Source of the DNA: Halomonas salinarum
Lineage (GTDB): Bacteria > Pseudomonadota > Gammaproteobacteria > Pseudomonadales > Halomonadaceae
Reading direction: 5' to 3'
Assembly (NCBI RefSeq): GCF_012062845.1
Contig: NZ_WWNB01000004.1
Location: forward strand, 1-64,000
DNA: 64,000 nucleotides
A program made the position numbers and the translations under genes. Of the stretch, positions 54,936 through 64,000 are shown piece by piece (positions within the stretch are counted from its first letter, which is position 1; each line of letters opens with the position of its first letter). The notes beneath the pieces are model-generated. The model did not search any database. It saw only the letters and a list, made by a program, of their open reading frames with translations, and had not been told where the DNA came from.

Positions 54936-56192
54936 ATGCAGACCAACCAATTGATCCTGCTATTCAGTGGCGCCTTGCTGGTGCTGGGGCTGATAGCCTT
55001 CTTCATGGGCCGTGCCAAGGCGGCCAAGGTACGTGCCGCCGGCACCGCCATGTATGCACAGCCCGACCAGTACGCCTGGTTTGCTGCACTGGCCACGGCC
55101 GGGCCTGCCGTGGCCGTTGGCGCCATCGGTTCCTTCGCCCTGCTGCTGATGGGGGCCGAGATCCCCACCCTCTATCTGTTGGCCGGCAGCCTGGTCGTGG
55201 CCGCCGCCGGCATGATGGTCGCCATGATGCAGGTACGTCCCGATTTCCATGCGCGCAAGGCCATTGAAAAGACCATCCGCTGGATCCTGGCCGGCGCGGC
55301 GATGATCTCGATCTTCACGACGTTCGGTATCCTGTTCTCTATCATCACCGAGGCGCTGCGTTTCTTCCAGATGGAAGGCTTCTGGGACTTCATTACCGGA
55401 ACCACCTGGAATCCCGGCGCCAGCTTCCTGGCCGCTGCCGGCCGCGCCGAGGAAGGCGCCACGGCTGCCGAATTCGGTTCTGTACCGCTGTTCGCGGGTA
55501 CCTTCATGATCACCCTGGTGGCCATGCTGGTGGCCATTCCGGTGGGCCTGATGTCGGCGATCTACATGTCCGAGTTCGCTCCCGCTCGGGTGCGTACCAT
55601 CGCCAAGCCGGTACTCGAGGTTCTGGCGGGCATCCCCACGGTCGTCTATGGCTTCTTCGCCGCCATCACCGTGGCGCCGATCATCGTCGATGTCGCCGGT
55701 GCGTTCGGTCTGGAGGCCTCCTTCAACAACGCCCTGGCCCCCGGCATCGTGATGGGCATCATGATCATCCCGTTCATCTCTTCGCTTTCCGATGACGTCA
55801 TCAATGCGGTACCGGACAGCATGCGCCAGGGCTCGCTGGCGCTTGGCATGACCCGCGCCGAAACCATCAAGGATGTGGTCGTGCCCGCGGCTCTGCCGGG
55901 GATTATCTCCGCCTCGCTGCTGGCCATGTCGCGGGCGCTGGGCGAGACCATGATCGTGGTCATGGCCGCCGGCATGCGGCCCAACCTGACCGCCAACCCG
56001 CTGGAGGACATGACCACGGTGACCGTGCGCATCGTGGCGGCGTTGACCGGTGACCAGGAGTTCGCCAGCGCCGAGACGCTGTCGGCCTTCGCGCTGGGTC
56101 TGGTGCTTTTCGTGGTAACGCTGGCGTTGAACATGGTCTCGGTGATCATGATCCGCCGCTTCCGCGAAAAGTATCGCTCCAACAACCTGTGA
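54936..56192 (+). CDS. pstC: Phosphate ABC transporter permease PstC
   Basis: 418 residues, longer than E. coli PstC (319), with an extra N-terminal domain of about 130 residues holding three hydrophobic segments. The permease core contains AIPVGLMSAIYMSEFAPARV and the ATPase-contact EAA loop ALGMTRAETIKDVVVPAAL. It forms the channel with PstA. No RNA features were seen between pstS and pstC. Confidence 0.92.
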   Translation: MQTNQLILLFSGALLVLGLIAFFMGRAKAAKVRAAGTAMYAQPDQYAWFAALATAGPAVAVGAIGSFALLLMGAEIPTLYLLAGSLVVAAAGMMVAMMQVRPDFHARKAIEKTIRWILAGAAMISIFTTFGILFSIITEALRFFQMEGFWDFITGTTWNPGASFLAAAGRAEEGATAAEFGSVPLFAGTFMITLVAMLVAIPVGLMSAIYMSEFAPARVRTIAKPVLEVLAGIPTVVYGFFAAITVAPIIVDVAGAFGLEASFNNALAPGIVMGIMIIPFISSLSDDVINAVPDSMRQGSLALGMTRAETIKDVVVPAALPGIISASLLAMSRALGETMIVVMAAGMRPNLTANPLEDMTTVTVRIVAALTGDQEFASAETLSAFALGLVLFVVTLALNMVSVIMIRRFREKYRSNNL

Positions 56193-56213
56193 TCGATTGA
56201 GGCTAACCGGATA

Positions 56214-57380
56214 ATGAGACAATCCTTCGATGAGATCAGCGCCCAGCTCAAGCGCCGCCATCGCAAGTCTGCTCGCCTGAAGTGGATGTCGATGGGGGCC
56301 CTGGGCCTTGCCGGGGTTTTCCTGGTGTTCTTCTTCACCGACATGCTGATCAAGGGCCTGCCGGCCTTCCAGCAGGCACAGATCCAGGTGCAGGTCGACT
56401 ACAACGAGATGGCCCAGGAGATTCCCCTGGCGGCGGTCGAGGAAGAGGTGCGCCCACTGGTCAGCCGCGGCTATCTGCGCCTGATTCCCGGGCGCATGGA
56501 AGACAACGCCGACTTGCTGGGCACTACCCGCATGGAGTGGGTGCTGGCAGATGGCCAGGTCGACCAGTACCTCAAGGGGCATCACAACAACCTGAGCGCC
56601 AGCGAGCAGGCGGTGGTCGATGAGCTCGCCGCCAATGGGCGCGCCGAGCTCAAGTTCAATACCACCTTCTTCAGCCGTGGCGATTCGAAGATGCCCGAAC
56701 TCGCCGGTATCGCCTCGGCCGCCATGGGCACGGTGATGACACTCCTGGTGACCCTGGTGGTGGCTTTCCCGATCGGGGTGATGACGGCGGTGTATCTCGA
56801 GGAGTTCGCCCCCGACAACCGCTTCACTCAGATCATCGAGATCAATATCAACAACCTGGCGGCGATCCCCTCGATTCTGTTCGGTCTGCTGGGTCTTGCG
56901 ATCTTCATCAACTTCTTCGGCGTGCCACGCTCCTCGCCGCTGGTGGGTGGCCTGACTCTGGCGCTGATGACGCTGCCGGTGATCATCATCTCCACCCGCA
57001 CGGCGCTGCGCAGCGTGCCGGAAGATATCCGTCATGCCGCCTTCGGTGTGGGCTGCTCGCGCTGGCAGGTGGTGCGTGACCATGTGCTGCCGGTCAGCAT
57101 GCCGGGCATCATGACCGGCTCGATCATCGGTCTGGCGCAGGCCATGGGCGAGACCGCGCCGCTGATCATCGTCGGCATGGTGGCCTTCATCCCGGATGTC
57201 TCGGCGACCATCACCGAGGCCGCCACGGTGCTGCCCGCTCAGATCTTTACCTGGGCCGGCGAGCCGGATCGCGCCTTCACCGAGAAGACCGCCGGCGGCA
57301 TCCTGGTGTTGTTGACCATCTTGATTACCCTCAACGCAACGGCCGTGGTGTTGCGCAAGAAATTCGAACGTCGCTGGTAA
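56214..57380 (+). CDS. pstA: Phosphate ABC transporter permease PstA
   Basis: 388 residues with a long N-terminal periplasmic insertion (about residues 45-150) after the first membrane helix, then the permease core with [20 protein letters not shown] and the EAA loop [18 protein letters not shown]. It pairs with PstC. The insertion is typical of the larger PstA proteins of marine and halophilic gammaproteobacteria; that comparison is from general knowledge. Confidence 0.92.
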   Translation: MRQSFDEISAQLKRRHRKSARLKWMSMGALGLAGVFLVFFFTDMLIKGLPAFQQAQIQVQVDYNEMAQEIPLAAVEEEVRPLVSRGYLRLIPGRMEDNADLLGTTRMEWVLADGQVDQYLKGHHNNLSASEQAVVDELAANGRAELKFNTTFFSRGDSKMPELAGIASAAMGTVMTLLVTLVVAFPIGVMTAVYLEEFAPDNRFTQIIEININNLAAIPSILFGLLGLAIFINFFGVPRSSPLVGGLTLALMTLPVIIISTRTALRSVPEDIRHAAFGVGCSRWQVVRDHVLPVSMPGIMTGSIIGLAQAMGETAPLIIVGMVAFIPDVSATITEAATVLPAQIFTWAGEPDRAFTEKTAGGILVLLTILITLNATAVVLRKKFERRW

Positions 57381-57411
57381 CCGACCGGCACTTGCAACAG
57401 GATACGTCACT

Positions 57412-58254
57412 ATGGATATGAAAGTTGCCGACCGTGGAGTCACCATGTCAGGTCACGAAACCGGGCAGCCAGTCACCCGCAATGAACAGGCCAACCATGA
57501 GCTGAGCATTCGCGTGCGCGATCTCAACCTGTGGTATGGCGAGACGCAGGCGCTGAAGAACATCAATATCGATGTCTTCCAGAAGGATATCACTGCGCTG
57601 ATCGGCCCCTCGGGCTGTGGTAAATCGACCTTCCTGCGCTGCCTCAACCGCATGAATGATCTGATCCCGAGCGTGAAGCTCGAGGGGCTGATCGAGATGG
57701 ATGGGCGTAATGTCAATGAGGTCAAGATGGACGAGGTCGCGTTGCGGCGTCGGGTAGGGATGGTGTTCCAGAAGCCCAATCCCTTTCCCAAGTCCATCTA
57801 CGAGAATGTCGCCTACGCACCACGCATGCACGACCTGGTCAGTCGCAAAGCTGACCAGGATGAGCTGGTCGAGCGGGCCCTGCGTGATGCCGGCCTGTGG
57901 AACGAGGTCAAGGACAAGCTGCATGAGCCGGGTACCTCGCTCTCCGGTGGTCAGCAGCAGCGTCTGTGCATCGCCCGCGCGATCGCCGTGCAGCCCGATG
58001 TGATCCTGATGGACGAGCCGACCTCGGCACTTGACCCGATCTCCACGGCAACCATCGAAGACCTGATGGACAAGCTCAAGCAGCAGTTCACCATCATCAC
58101 GGTGACACACAACATGCAGCAGGCGGCGCGTGTGGCGGATTACACGGCGTTTTTCCACCTGGGAGAGATTGTCGAGTACAACGACACCAAGACCATGTTC
58201 GCCAACCCGCATACCAAGAAGGCCGAGGACTACATCACTGGCCGCTACGGCTAA
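57412..58254 (+). CDS. pstB: Phosphate ABC transporter ATPase PstB
   Basis: 280 residues. Walker A GPSGCGKS is at 65-72, the signature [15 protein letters not shown] follows at about 180-194, and Walker [14 protein letters not shown] at about 200-212. An ATG at 57412 is used here; an in-frame ATG at 57445 is also possible and would drop 11 residues. It drives phosphate import with PstC and PstA. phoU does not follow, as it does in many pst operons. Confidence 0.95.
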   Translation: MDMKVADRGVTMSGHETGQPVTRNEQANHELSIRVRDLNLWYGETQALKNINIDVFQKDITALIGPSGCGKSTFLRCLNRMNDLIPSVKLEGLIEMDGRNVNEVKMDEVALRRRVGMVFQKPNPFPKSIYENVAYAPRMHDLVSRKADQDELVERALRDAGLWNEVKDKLHEPGTSLSGGQQQRLCIARAIAVQPDVILMDEPTSALDPISTATIEDLMDKLKQQFTIITVTHNMQQAARVADYTAFFHLGEIVEYNDTKTMFANPHTKKAEDYITGRYG

Positions 58255-58281
58255 GCGGGCTGTACCGACCTTCGCACATGC

Positions 58282-58311
58282 AACGGGGAAGCCATCAGGC
58301 TTCCCCGTTGT
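58282..58311 (+). terminator. Hairpin terminator after pstB
   Basis: AACGGGGAAGCC (58282-58293) and GGCTTCCCCGTT (58298-58309) form a perfect 12-bp stem with an ATCA loop. The T-tail is short, but the stem is strong. It marks the end of the pst operon. Confidence 0.75.
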
Positions 58312-58430
58312 CGTTTGCATGGACGTCGGCGTTTACGTGGACGTTGTCGTTGGAGGGGCTGGGGCTGCCGGGTGTGCAGCCGGATGCCGTCAGGCTACAT
58401 TGATCGTGCATCCCTCATGCAAGGATCATC

Positions 58431-61400
58431 ATGCCAAGAGACAACGTCACCCCTTCCTCCCGCCAGCATCGTCTGCGGATAGGCGCGCTGGGCCTTGCCG
58501 GTGTCTTGCTGCTGGTAATCGGTTATCTGGTTGGCACGCACTGGCTGCTCAACAGCGGCTGGTTGGAAAAGCGCCTGTCACAGGTCCCCGGGGTGACGGT
58601 GAGTTGGTCGGCGGCCAGCAGTCACGTCCCCGGACAGCTCAGGGTGCATGACCTCAAGCTGCAACGTGAGGGCAGCGATCTGTCGCTGGGGCTGGAACTC
58701 GAGACGGCCGAACTCGACGTATCGTTATGGGCATTGCTCATGCGCCGAGTCGAGATCCTGGTACTCAAGGCCGACGGGCTTCGCTCGTTGTCGCTTGGCG
58801 AGCACCGTCTGTCGGGGCAGGGCGGAGTGGCATTGAGCGGCCTGAGGCTTTATGACCAGCACCTTTCTCTCTCGCGCTTTCGGCTGTCGCTTCAGGAGGC
58901 CGAGGTCTGGCGCGATGACAAACGACTGGCCCGTGACATTCGTCTCGACGCCGATCTGAGTCTGGCGGCCTTGCGTGCCGATCAGCTGGCGGGTCGAGGC
59001 GCCGCACGCGCCGTCTCCGGCAGCTTGTCACTGGCCGCCCAGGCCGATGCCTGGGATGTCTTTGCCCCTTACCTGGGTGGTCTCGACGGGCTGAGCCTGG
59101 CCGGTCGAGGTCGCCTGGTGGGCGATCTCACCCTCGAACGGGGCCGACTGGTTCCCGGCAGTGAATTGGCACTCACATCCTCCCATCTGCAACTGACGCT
59201 CAAGGAAGGCGCCTGGTTCGAGGCCGCGGCGAGTGATGATGCTTCCGTGGCACTTGTGGATGCCGCTGGCCAGCACGTTCGACTGGACGGGCGTGGCAGC
59301 GTCGGCGTGCGGGTCGAGGCAGGGGGCGAGCCCCGCCTGACGGTAACCCTTGATGACATGCTGATGCGAAACCCCCAGGCCGCGGCCCTTTTCATGACCA
59401 GCCGTCACTTCCGGCTGGAGGCTCGCCTTGAGGATGCTGATTTGGCTGTGCCGCCCCGACCGCCGACTGCCGCCACCCTGGTGTGGGAGGGCGCCCGGCT
59501 ACCCGATGTCGGCGTCCTGTCGCGTTACCTACCCAAGCCGCTGCCATTCGCCTTGCACGATGGCAACGCGACGCTCGAGGGACGCCTCGACTACCGTGAC
59601 GGCGTGCTCGAGGGTGCCTTGACCCTGGCCGGCGAGGCGGTGAACCTGACGCTGCTCGACAATCGTGTCGGCGGCGAGCTACGACTCGACCTGGCCATCA
59701 AGGAGCTCGACTTTCTCGAGCAGCGTCTGGACCTTTCCGGCACGCGATTGCGGGTGGGCGTGGGGCAGGCAGAGGAGGGCGCTATGCCGGTCACCGAGCT
59801 GGTCCTTGAAGAGGCGGTACTCAGCGGGACGCGTCCACTGGGCGAGCGCCGACAGGCCCAGGATGATCTGCCTGTAGAGGGGCGGTTGGTGATCAGCGGT
59901 CGGGTGAGCCAGCTGCACTTTCTTGATGCCTTCCTGGAGTCGGCACTCGACGGCCGCGGGCTGGCGCTGGAAGGCGAGGGTGAGCTTGCCGCGACGCTTG
60001 AAATCCGCGAAGGACGGCTGGCGCCGGCCAGCCAACTGACCATCAATGCCGGACGACTGGGCGCCCGCTTCCTGGATGTTCGTGCCCGCGGAGAGGGAAT
60101 GTTGGTTGCTCGCTGGCCCACCGATGAGCCGGCACGGCTGCGGGTATCGCTCACCGATGCTTGGCTCGAGCGCAAGGCCGATGGACAACGCCTGTTGCAG
60201 GCCGAGCGCCTGAGCCTGGAGGCGGTGAGCGAGGGAGGCGCCTCCCTCGCGGCGGTCGATGACCTGAGTCTCGAACTCGCCTGGCAGGACGCCAAGGTGC
60301 CGGACGTTTCCGTGTTGAACGCCTACTTGCCCTCCGCGGCCCCCTTCACCTTGCTGGGTGGTCAGGCGACGTCTGCCGGGCAGCTGAGCTTCTCGGGCGC
60401 CGTGGGGCGAGGCCGATTTTCGCTGAATGGCGAGGCCATCCGCGGCCGGCTTTGGGGAGAGACGCTGGAAGGCGAGCTGGCCCTGACGCTTGAGATGCCC
60501 GAGGCACACCTTGATGGCAGCCGGCTCGACCTGTCCGGGACCCGGCTCGAGATGCAGGCGGCGAGTAAGCACGATGCGATGCAGGCGGCCGGCGACGAGG
60601 CGCGCTTGCGCAGCACCCTGATCGCCCGCCAGGCACGTTTCGACCATGTCTGGCCGGTCGAGGCGACGACGGCCCCGCTAAGCGGCCAACTGATGCTGGA
60701 CGGGTTGGTCGCCAACCTGGGCTTCCTCGATACCTTCCTGCCCGAGGCGCACGGACTGGCGGTGCAAGGAAAGGGGCGGCTTAGCGCCGAGCTTGAGTTT
60801 TCCGACGCCACCCTCTTGCCCGGCAGCCAACTGGCGATCGGTGCAGATTCGCTTACGGTAGGCTTCCTCGACCATCAGGCCCGTGGTGACGGTCGCCTGG
60901 AGGCCTGGGTCGAGGGCGAGCCAGCCGCTCCCGATCTGCGCTGGCGCATTTCGCTACCAAGCGTCGCCTTGGAGCGTCAGGGTGAGGCCAATGATCAGAT
61001 CACCGGGCGCCACTTCTCGCTGGAGTCCACGCTGCCGATGGGCCTGATAGGAGGTGATGGTGAGGCGCTCGAGCGCCAGACCACTCGTATCCAATTACCG
61101 ATCGCCGAGGTAGACGACCTGGTCATGTTCAACGCCTACCTGCCGGCGGGTGCCGGGCTCGAGTGGCTGTCGGGGCAGGCCAGCATGTCGATGGATCTGT
61201 CCCTTGAAGGCGTGCAGGCGCAGGGGGAGCTGACCCTCAAGGCCTTCGATGCCGGTGTGCGACTCGGCGAGCAGCGGGTGAGGGGGGATCTGCAACTGGA
61301 GGCGCGACTGCGGGATGGCGACCTGGCGAGCATGAGCTTCGATGCCTCCGGCTCGCGCCTGCGCCTCGATAACGTCTCGCGCGAGGCCGCCAATGGCGAA

Positions 61401-61898
61401 AATGATCAGGCGTGGTGGGTCCAGCTCGACCTCGATGAGGGGCGGCTTCTTTGGGCGCGCCCCCTTGAGCTGGATGCACGCTTGTCGATGGCCATGCGCG
61501 ACAGTGGCCTGCCGGCCCGGCTGCTTCTGGCCTCGGCCCGTGAGCGCCGCTGGCTTGGTCGGCTGCTGGATGTGTCGGGCATTTTGGGTACTGCCCGGGT
61601 GCAGCTCGGCCCCGAAGGCCTGAGGATCAGCGAAGCGCGACTGACCGGGCAGAAGCTTGAGCTTCTGGCCGATCTGGTGAGGCGCAATGAGACCCTGACG
61701 GGAGCCCTCTACGCGGGCTTTGGCGCCCTGAGCCTTGGTGTGGCCCTGCAGGATGGCGAAAGCCGGCTGCGTTTCGTAACGCCACGACAATGGTACGAGG
61801 CGTCCCGCGATGGTGCCGTGATCTGGCCCGAGACAACGCCGCAGGAGGAGCGGGACTGGCGACAATCATTGCCGATGTCGCCGGCGATGGCGCCGTAA
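58431..61898 (+). CDS. Large AsmA/TamB-like envelope protein with internal repeats
   Basis: 1155 residues. One N-terminal membrane helix (about 15-40, LGLAGVLLLVIGYLVGTHWL) is followed by a periplasmic chain of beta-strand character. Three tandem units of about 300 residues are seen, each with a 'PDV..L..YLP' start (WEGARLPDVGVLSRYLPK, WQDAKVPDVSVLNAYLPS, VDDLVMFNAYLPAG) and a LDLSGTRL or ASGSRLRL motif. AsmA-like proteins form bridges for lipid transport between membranes. I could not place it in a named subfamily (TamB, YhdP, YdbH). It lies downstream of pstB but behind a terminator. Confidence 0.65.
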   Translation: MPRDNVTPSSRQHRLRIGALGLAGVLLLVIGYLVGTHWLLNSGWLEKRLSQVPGVTVSWSAASSHVPGQLRVHDLKLQREGSDLSLGLELETAELDVSLWALLMRRVEILVLKADGLRSLSLGEHRLSGQGGVALSGLRLYDQHLSLSRFRLSLQEAEVWRDDKRLARDIRLDADLSLAALRADQLAGRGAARAVSGSLSLAAQADAWDVFAPYLGGLDGLSLAGRGRLVGDLTLERGRLVPGSELALTSSHLQLTLKEGAWFEAAASDDASVALVDAAGQHVRLDGRGSVGVRVEAGGEPRLTVTLDDMLMRNPQAAALFMTSRHFRLEARLEDADLAVPPRPPTAATLVWEGARLPDVGVLSRYLPKPLPFALHDGNATLEGRLDYRDGVLEGALTLAGEAVNLTLLDNRVGGELRLDLAIKELDFLEQRLDLSGTRLRVGVGQAEEGAMPVTELVLEEAVLSGTRPLGERRQAQDDLPVEGRLVISGRVSQLHFLDAFLESALDGRGLALEGEGELAATLEIREGRLAPASQLTINAGRLGARFLDVRARGEGMLVARWPTDEPARLRVSLTDAWLERKADGQRLLQAERLSLEAVSEGGASLAAVDDLSLELAWQDAKVPDVSVLNAYLPSAAPFTLLGGQATSAGQLSFSGAVGRGRFSLNGEAIRGRLWGETLEGELALTLEMPEAHLDGSRLDLSGTRLEMQAASKHDAMQAAGDEARLRSTLIARQARFDHVWPVEATTAPLSGQLMLDGLVANLGFLDTFLPEAHGLAVQGKGRLSAELEFSDATLLPGSQLAIGADSLTVGFLDHQARGDGRLEAWVEGEPAAPDLRWRISLPSVALERQGEANDQITGRHFSLESTLPMGLIGGDGEALERQTTRIQLPIAEVDDLVMFNAYLPAGAGLEWLSGQASMSMDLSLEGVQAQGELTLKAFDAGVRLGEQRVRGDLQLEARLRDGDLASMSFDASGSRLRLDNVSREAANGENDQAWWVQLDLDEGRLLWARPLELDARLSMAMRDSGLPARLLLASARERRWLGRLLDVSGILGTARVQLGPEGLRISEARLTGQKLELLADLVRRNETLTGALYAGFGALSLGVALQDGESRLRFVTPRQWYEASRDGAVIWPETTPQEERDWRQSLPMSPAMAP

Positions 61899-61920
61899 CG
61901 CCATCGCCAAAACGGAGTGT

Positions 61921-63108
61921 TCAGTCACATAGCTCCACGGCCAGGGCGGTGGCCTCGCCGCCGCCGATACACAGGCTGGCGATGCCGCGCTTGCCGCCGG
62001 TCACGCGCAGGGCATTGATCAGGGTGGCGATGATCCGCGAGCCGGTTGATCCGATCGGATGCCCCTGGGCGCAGGCGCCACCGAAGATGTTGACCTTGTC
62101 GTGGGGAATGTCGAGCCCATCCATGGCCAGCAGGGTGACCACCGCGAAGGCTTCGTTGATCTCGAACAGATCGACGTCATCCACCTTCCAATCGAGGCGT
62201 TTCAGCAGCGTGTCGATGGCACCCACCGGGGCGATGGTGAACTCGCTTGGGTGCTGGGAGTGGGTGCTGTGATCGAGAATCCGGGCCAGCGGGCGGGCGC
62301 CGTGGGCCTTGGCGGCCTCGCGGCTGGAAATTACCAGCCCTGAAGCGCCATCGGAGATCGAGCTGGCGTTGGCGGCGGTGATAGTGCCGTCCTTGGTGAA
62401 GGCCGGGCGAAGGTCGCGGATCTTGTCGGGCCTTGCCTGGAAGGGCTGCTCATCGCGATCCACCAGGCTCTCGCCACCGCGACCGCTGACCGTGACCGGC
62501 GCCAGCTCACCATGCAGGTGGCCGGCCTCGTGGGCGGTCATGGCGCGTTCCAGAGAGGCGATCGCGAAGTCGTCCATGCGCTCGCGGCTGTAGCCGCGCT
62601 GGTCGGCGATGTTCTGCGCGAACGCGCCCATCAGCTGGCCGGTCTCGGCATCCTCAAGGCCATCCAGAAACATGTGATCCTTGAGTTCGCCATGGCCCAG
62701 ACGATAGCCACGGCGAGCCTTGGTCAGCACGTGGGGCGCATTGGACATCGACTCCATTCCGCCTGCCAGCACCAGCTCGCCGCTGCCGGCGTGTATCAGG
62801 TCGTGGGCCAGCATGGCGGCCTTCATGCCGGAGCCACACAGCTTGTTGATAGTGGTGGCTCCGACACCGTCGGGCACGCCCGCCTGACGCATCGCCTGGC
62901 GCGCGGGGCCTTGCTTGACCCCCGCCGGCAACACGCAGCCGAAGAGGCCTTCGTCGACAGCCGCGGCATCGACGCCGGCACGCTCCAGCGCCGCCCGGAT
63001 GGCGGTGGCGCCAAGCTCCGGTGCGGTGAGGCTCGACAAGCTGCCGAGCATGCCACCCATCGGCGTGCGAGTGGCGGCCAGGATCACGATCTCGTGGGAA
63101 GATGACAT
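61921..63108 (-). CDS. Acetyl-CoA C-acyltransferase (thiolase)
   Basis: 395 residues. The acyl-binding Cys is Cys91 in NKLCGSGMKA; the C-terminal pair is His in AQGHPIGSTGSR (near 350) and Cys in ASLCIGGGEA (near 380). The length and these motifs fit biosynthetic or degradative acetyl-CoA acetyltransferases. It is divergent from the TetR gene, with a 97-bp promoter region that holds a candidate operator. It probably works with the SDR dehydrogenase at the window edge in acyl-CoA breakdown. Confidence 0.9.
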   Translation of the reverse strand: MSSSHEIVILAATRTPMGGMLGSLSSLTAPELGATAIRAALERAGVDAAAVDEGLFGCVLPAGVKQGPARQAMRQAGVPDGVGATTINKLCGSGMKAAMLAHDLIHAGSGELVLAGGMESMSNAPHVLTKARRGYRLGHGELKDHMFLDGLEDAETGQLMGAFAQNIADQRGYSRERMDDFAIASLERAMTAHEAGHLHGELAPVTVSGRGGESLVDRDEQPFQARPDKIRDLRPAFTKDGTITAANASSISDGASGLVISSREAAKAHGARPLARILDHSTHSQHPSEFTIAPVGAIDTLLKRLDWKVDDVDLFEINEAFAVVTLLAMDGLDIPHDKVNIFGGACAQGHPIGSTGSRIIATLINALRVTGGKRGIASLCIGGGEATALAVELCD

Positions 63109-63181
63109 GGTAAGACTCCTTGGCGATCGCCGGCCATGGCCGTTGACCGCAGATGGGGGCTATGGTCTTCTCAAGGCTAAC

Positions 63182-63195
63182 CAAGCAAGCGCTAG
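63182..63195. promoter_or_regulatory. Candidate TetR operator between thiolase and TetR genes
   Basis: CAAGCAAGCGCTAG shares CAAGCA and the downstream GCT-x-G with the perfect palindrome at 63860-63873. It lies 11 bases before the TetR start codon and inside the divergent promoter, where autoregulation would act. Regulator assignment is inference from position. Confidence 0.45.
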
Positions 63196-63205
63196 TGTAA
63201 ATGCG

Positions 63206-63793
63206 ATGAACGTAGTGAATGACTCGCCGCGGCGCCAGGAACTGATTCGCGTCGCCGCCCAGCTCTTCGTGCAGGAGGGCTTCGATCGCACCACCGTGCG
63301 CATGCTGGCGCAGCAGATGGGCATCAAGTCGGGCAGCCTCTTCCATCACTTCCGCGACAAGCAGGAGATCCTCTGCGCGGTGATCGAAGAGGGCACCCAA
63401 AACGCCCTCGCCATGGCTCGCGAGGCCCTTGCCCAATGCGATAACGATGCACAAATGCGCCTGCATGCCATGGCGCGGGCTCACCTCCAGACCCTGCTGA
63501 CCGACCGTAACGCCCACGTCGTCGCCCTCTACGAGTGGCGTCGACTGGACGGCGACTCTCGCGATCATCTTGGCCACCTGCGCGATGCCTACGAGCAGAT
63601 CTGGCAGGAGGTGATCGGCGAGGCGCTCGAAGCGGGGCTTATCCGCGGCGACAAGTTGCTGCTCTCGCGCTTCGTGCTTGGGGCGCTGAACTGGACGGTG
63701 CGCTGGTACGACCCCGACGGTGTCCAATCGCCGGAGACGCTGGCAAGCGAACTGATCGGCATGCTGGGCGCGCCAGCAAAGACTCCCGCCTGA
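63206..63793 (+). CDS. TetR-family transcriptional regulator
   Basis: 195 residues. The N-terminal DNA-binding part contains RQELIRVAAQLFVQEGFDRT and the recognition helix IKSGSLFHHFRDKQEILCAV (about 35-54); the rest is a helical ligand domain. The ATG at 63206 is preferred because upstream in-frame codons have no family resemblance. It is divergent from a thiolase and is followed by an SDR gene, both of which carry CAAGCA-type palindromes upstream, so it probably represses them in response to an acyl-CoA. Ligand unknown. Confidence 0.86.
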   Translation: MNVVNDSPRRQELIRVAAQLFVQEGFDRTTVRMLAQQMGIKSGSLFHHFRDKQEILCAVIEEGTQNALAMAREALAQCDNDAQMRLHAMARAHLQTLLTDRNAHVVALYEWRRLDGDSRDHLGHLRDAYEQIWQEVIGEALEAGLIRGDKLLLSRFVLGALNWTVRWYDPDGVQSPETLASELIGMLGAPAKTPA

Positions 63794-63859
63794 TTCGCCG
63801 CGCTGATACCTTCCACCGATACCTTCCTATGCGACCCCTTGCGGATAGACAAAGGTGCA

Positions 63860-63873
63860 CAAGCATTTGCTTG
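63860..63873. promoter_or_regulatory. Palindromic operator upstream of SDR gene
   Basis: CAAGCA-TT-TGCTTG is a perfect inverted repeat about 80 bases before the SDR start codon. The left arm is identical to the motif in the thiolase/TetR promoter at 63182. Confidence 0.5.
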
Positions 63874-63899
63874 GGCTGGCTCTGCTGCTAACTTATCTT

Positions 63900-63915
63900 T
63901 TGACGTTAACGTTAA
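63900..63915. promoter_or_regulatory. LiuR-like palindrome upstream of SDR gene
   Basis: TTGACGTTAACGTTAA is a 16-bp palindrome with one mismatch. It resembles the operator of LiuR, the MerR-type regulator of leucine and branched-chain breakdown in gammaproteobacteria. It lies 40 bases before the start codon. The consensus is recalled from memory and no liuR gene is in the window. Confidence 0.4.
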
Positions 63916-63955
63916 CTAGAAATGGTCGGGAAGAGCAACCATTGGGGGAGATACC

Positions 63956-64000
63956 ATGCAGGTTAATCAACGCACCTTTCTGATCACCGGCGCCGCCTCG
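63956..64000 (+). CDS. SDR family dehydrogenase, N-terminal part (runs off window edge)
   Basis: Only 15 codons are in the window: MQVNQRTFLITGAAS. The TGAAS glycine motif directly after a beta strand is the NAD(P)-binding start of a short-chain dehydrogenase, and the sequence resembles type-2 3-hydroxyacyl-CoA dehydrogenases. GGGGGAG lies before the ATG. Placement behind a TetR gene and a thiolase supports a role in acyl-CoA breakdown. Confidence 0.75.
   Translation, partial: MQVNQRTFLITGAAS

Noticed and set aside
54960-57446. 828-codon minus-strand reading frame opposite pstC and pstA
   Set aside because: It is a His/Gln/Gly-rich shadow of the well-supported permease genes.

Overview
The window looks like a chromosomal segment of a moderately halophilic gammaproteobacterium of the Halomonas type. 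The basis is inference from high GC coding sequence, gene content (OmpL-type phospholipase, YcgL/YcgN, RNase D, HrpA, MlaA, a TIGR03503-like VWA protein, a PstSCAB system with a classical Pho box) and protein-level resemblance. No rRNA or tRNA gene was seen. About 45 protein genes, one SRP RNA and several IS remnants are supported.

Layout. 1-240 is the start of an IS1595-type transposase cut by the window edge. 566-12988 is a complete tad (Flp pilus) locus on the + strand: flp pilin, prepilin peptidase, an AAA+ ATPase, cpaB, secretin, a small lipoprotein, tadZ, tadA, tadB, tadC, tadD, a tadE-like gene and tadG. It is followed by a convergent AraC-type regulator with a degenerate receiver domain (13193-14074). 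14075-14468 is an AT-rich island, followed by a YhiN-type flavoprotein. 15715-17891 is an accessory patch: an ATP-grasp gene bracketed by two direct copies of an IS3-type end, one of them on an internally deleted IS3 element.

18189-25782 holds a CHAD protein, a yqjD-yqjE-yqjK-like trio, pldA, a large MscK-like channel and tlyA. 25919-29239 (minus) is a two-gene unit: an ATP-grasp ligase followed by a 683-residue protein in which a papain-like Gln-Cys-His-Asn set can be seen. I consider this unit, together with the ATP-grasp paralogue at 15896, the best candidate for an undescribed system. 29459-34866 is a housekeeping block: ffs (SRP RNA), dnaX, ybaB/ebfC, recR, rnd, ycgL, ycgN. A secreted protein with a TDP repeat and a long Gly/Ser repeat follows, then oligopeptidase B (minus).

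38030-41123 is a small + strand run (membrane protein, VWA protein, YafJ-type amidotransferase). Then come fadD with a PsrA-like operator upstream, hrpA (TTG start), a KAS III-like synthase, mlaA, a SpoIIE-type phosphatase and its STAS partner, transaldolase (minus) and a Bcr/CflA-type efflux pump. 53738-58254 is pstS-pstC-pstA-pstB behind a Pho box. The end holds a 1155-residue AsmA-like protein built of repeats, a thiolase (minus), a divergent TetR regulator and the first codons of an SDR dehydrogenase. Shared palindromes suggest the last three form one acyl-CoA regulon.

How they work together. The Tad genes build one adhesion pilus. The Pst genes are a phosphate uptake system under PhoB. 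fadD, thiolase, TetR and SDR point to acyl-CoA catabolism. PldA, MlaA, the AsmA-like protein and the MscK-like channel all act on the envelope.
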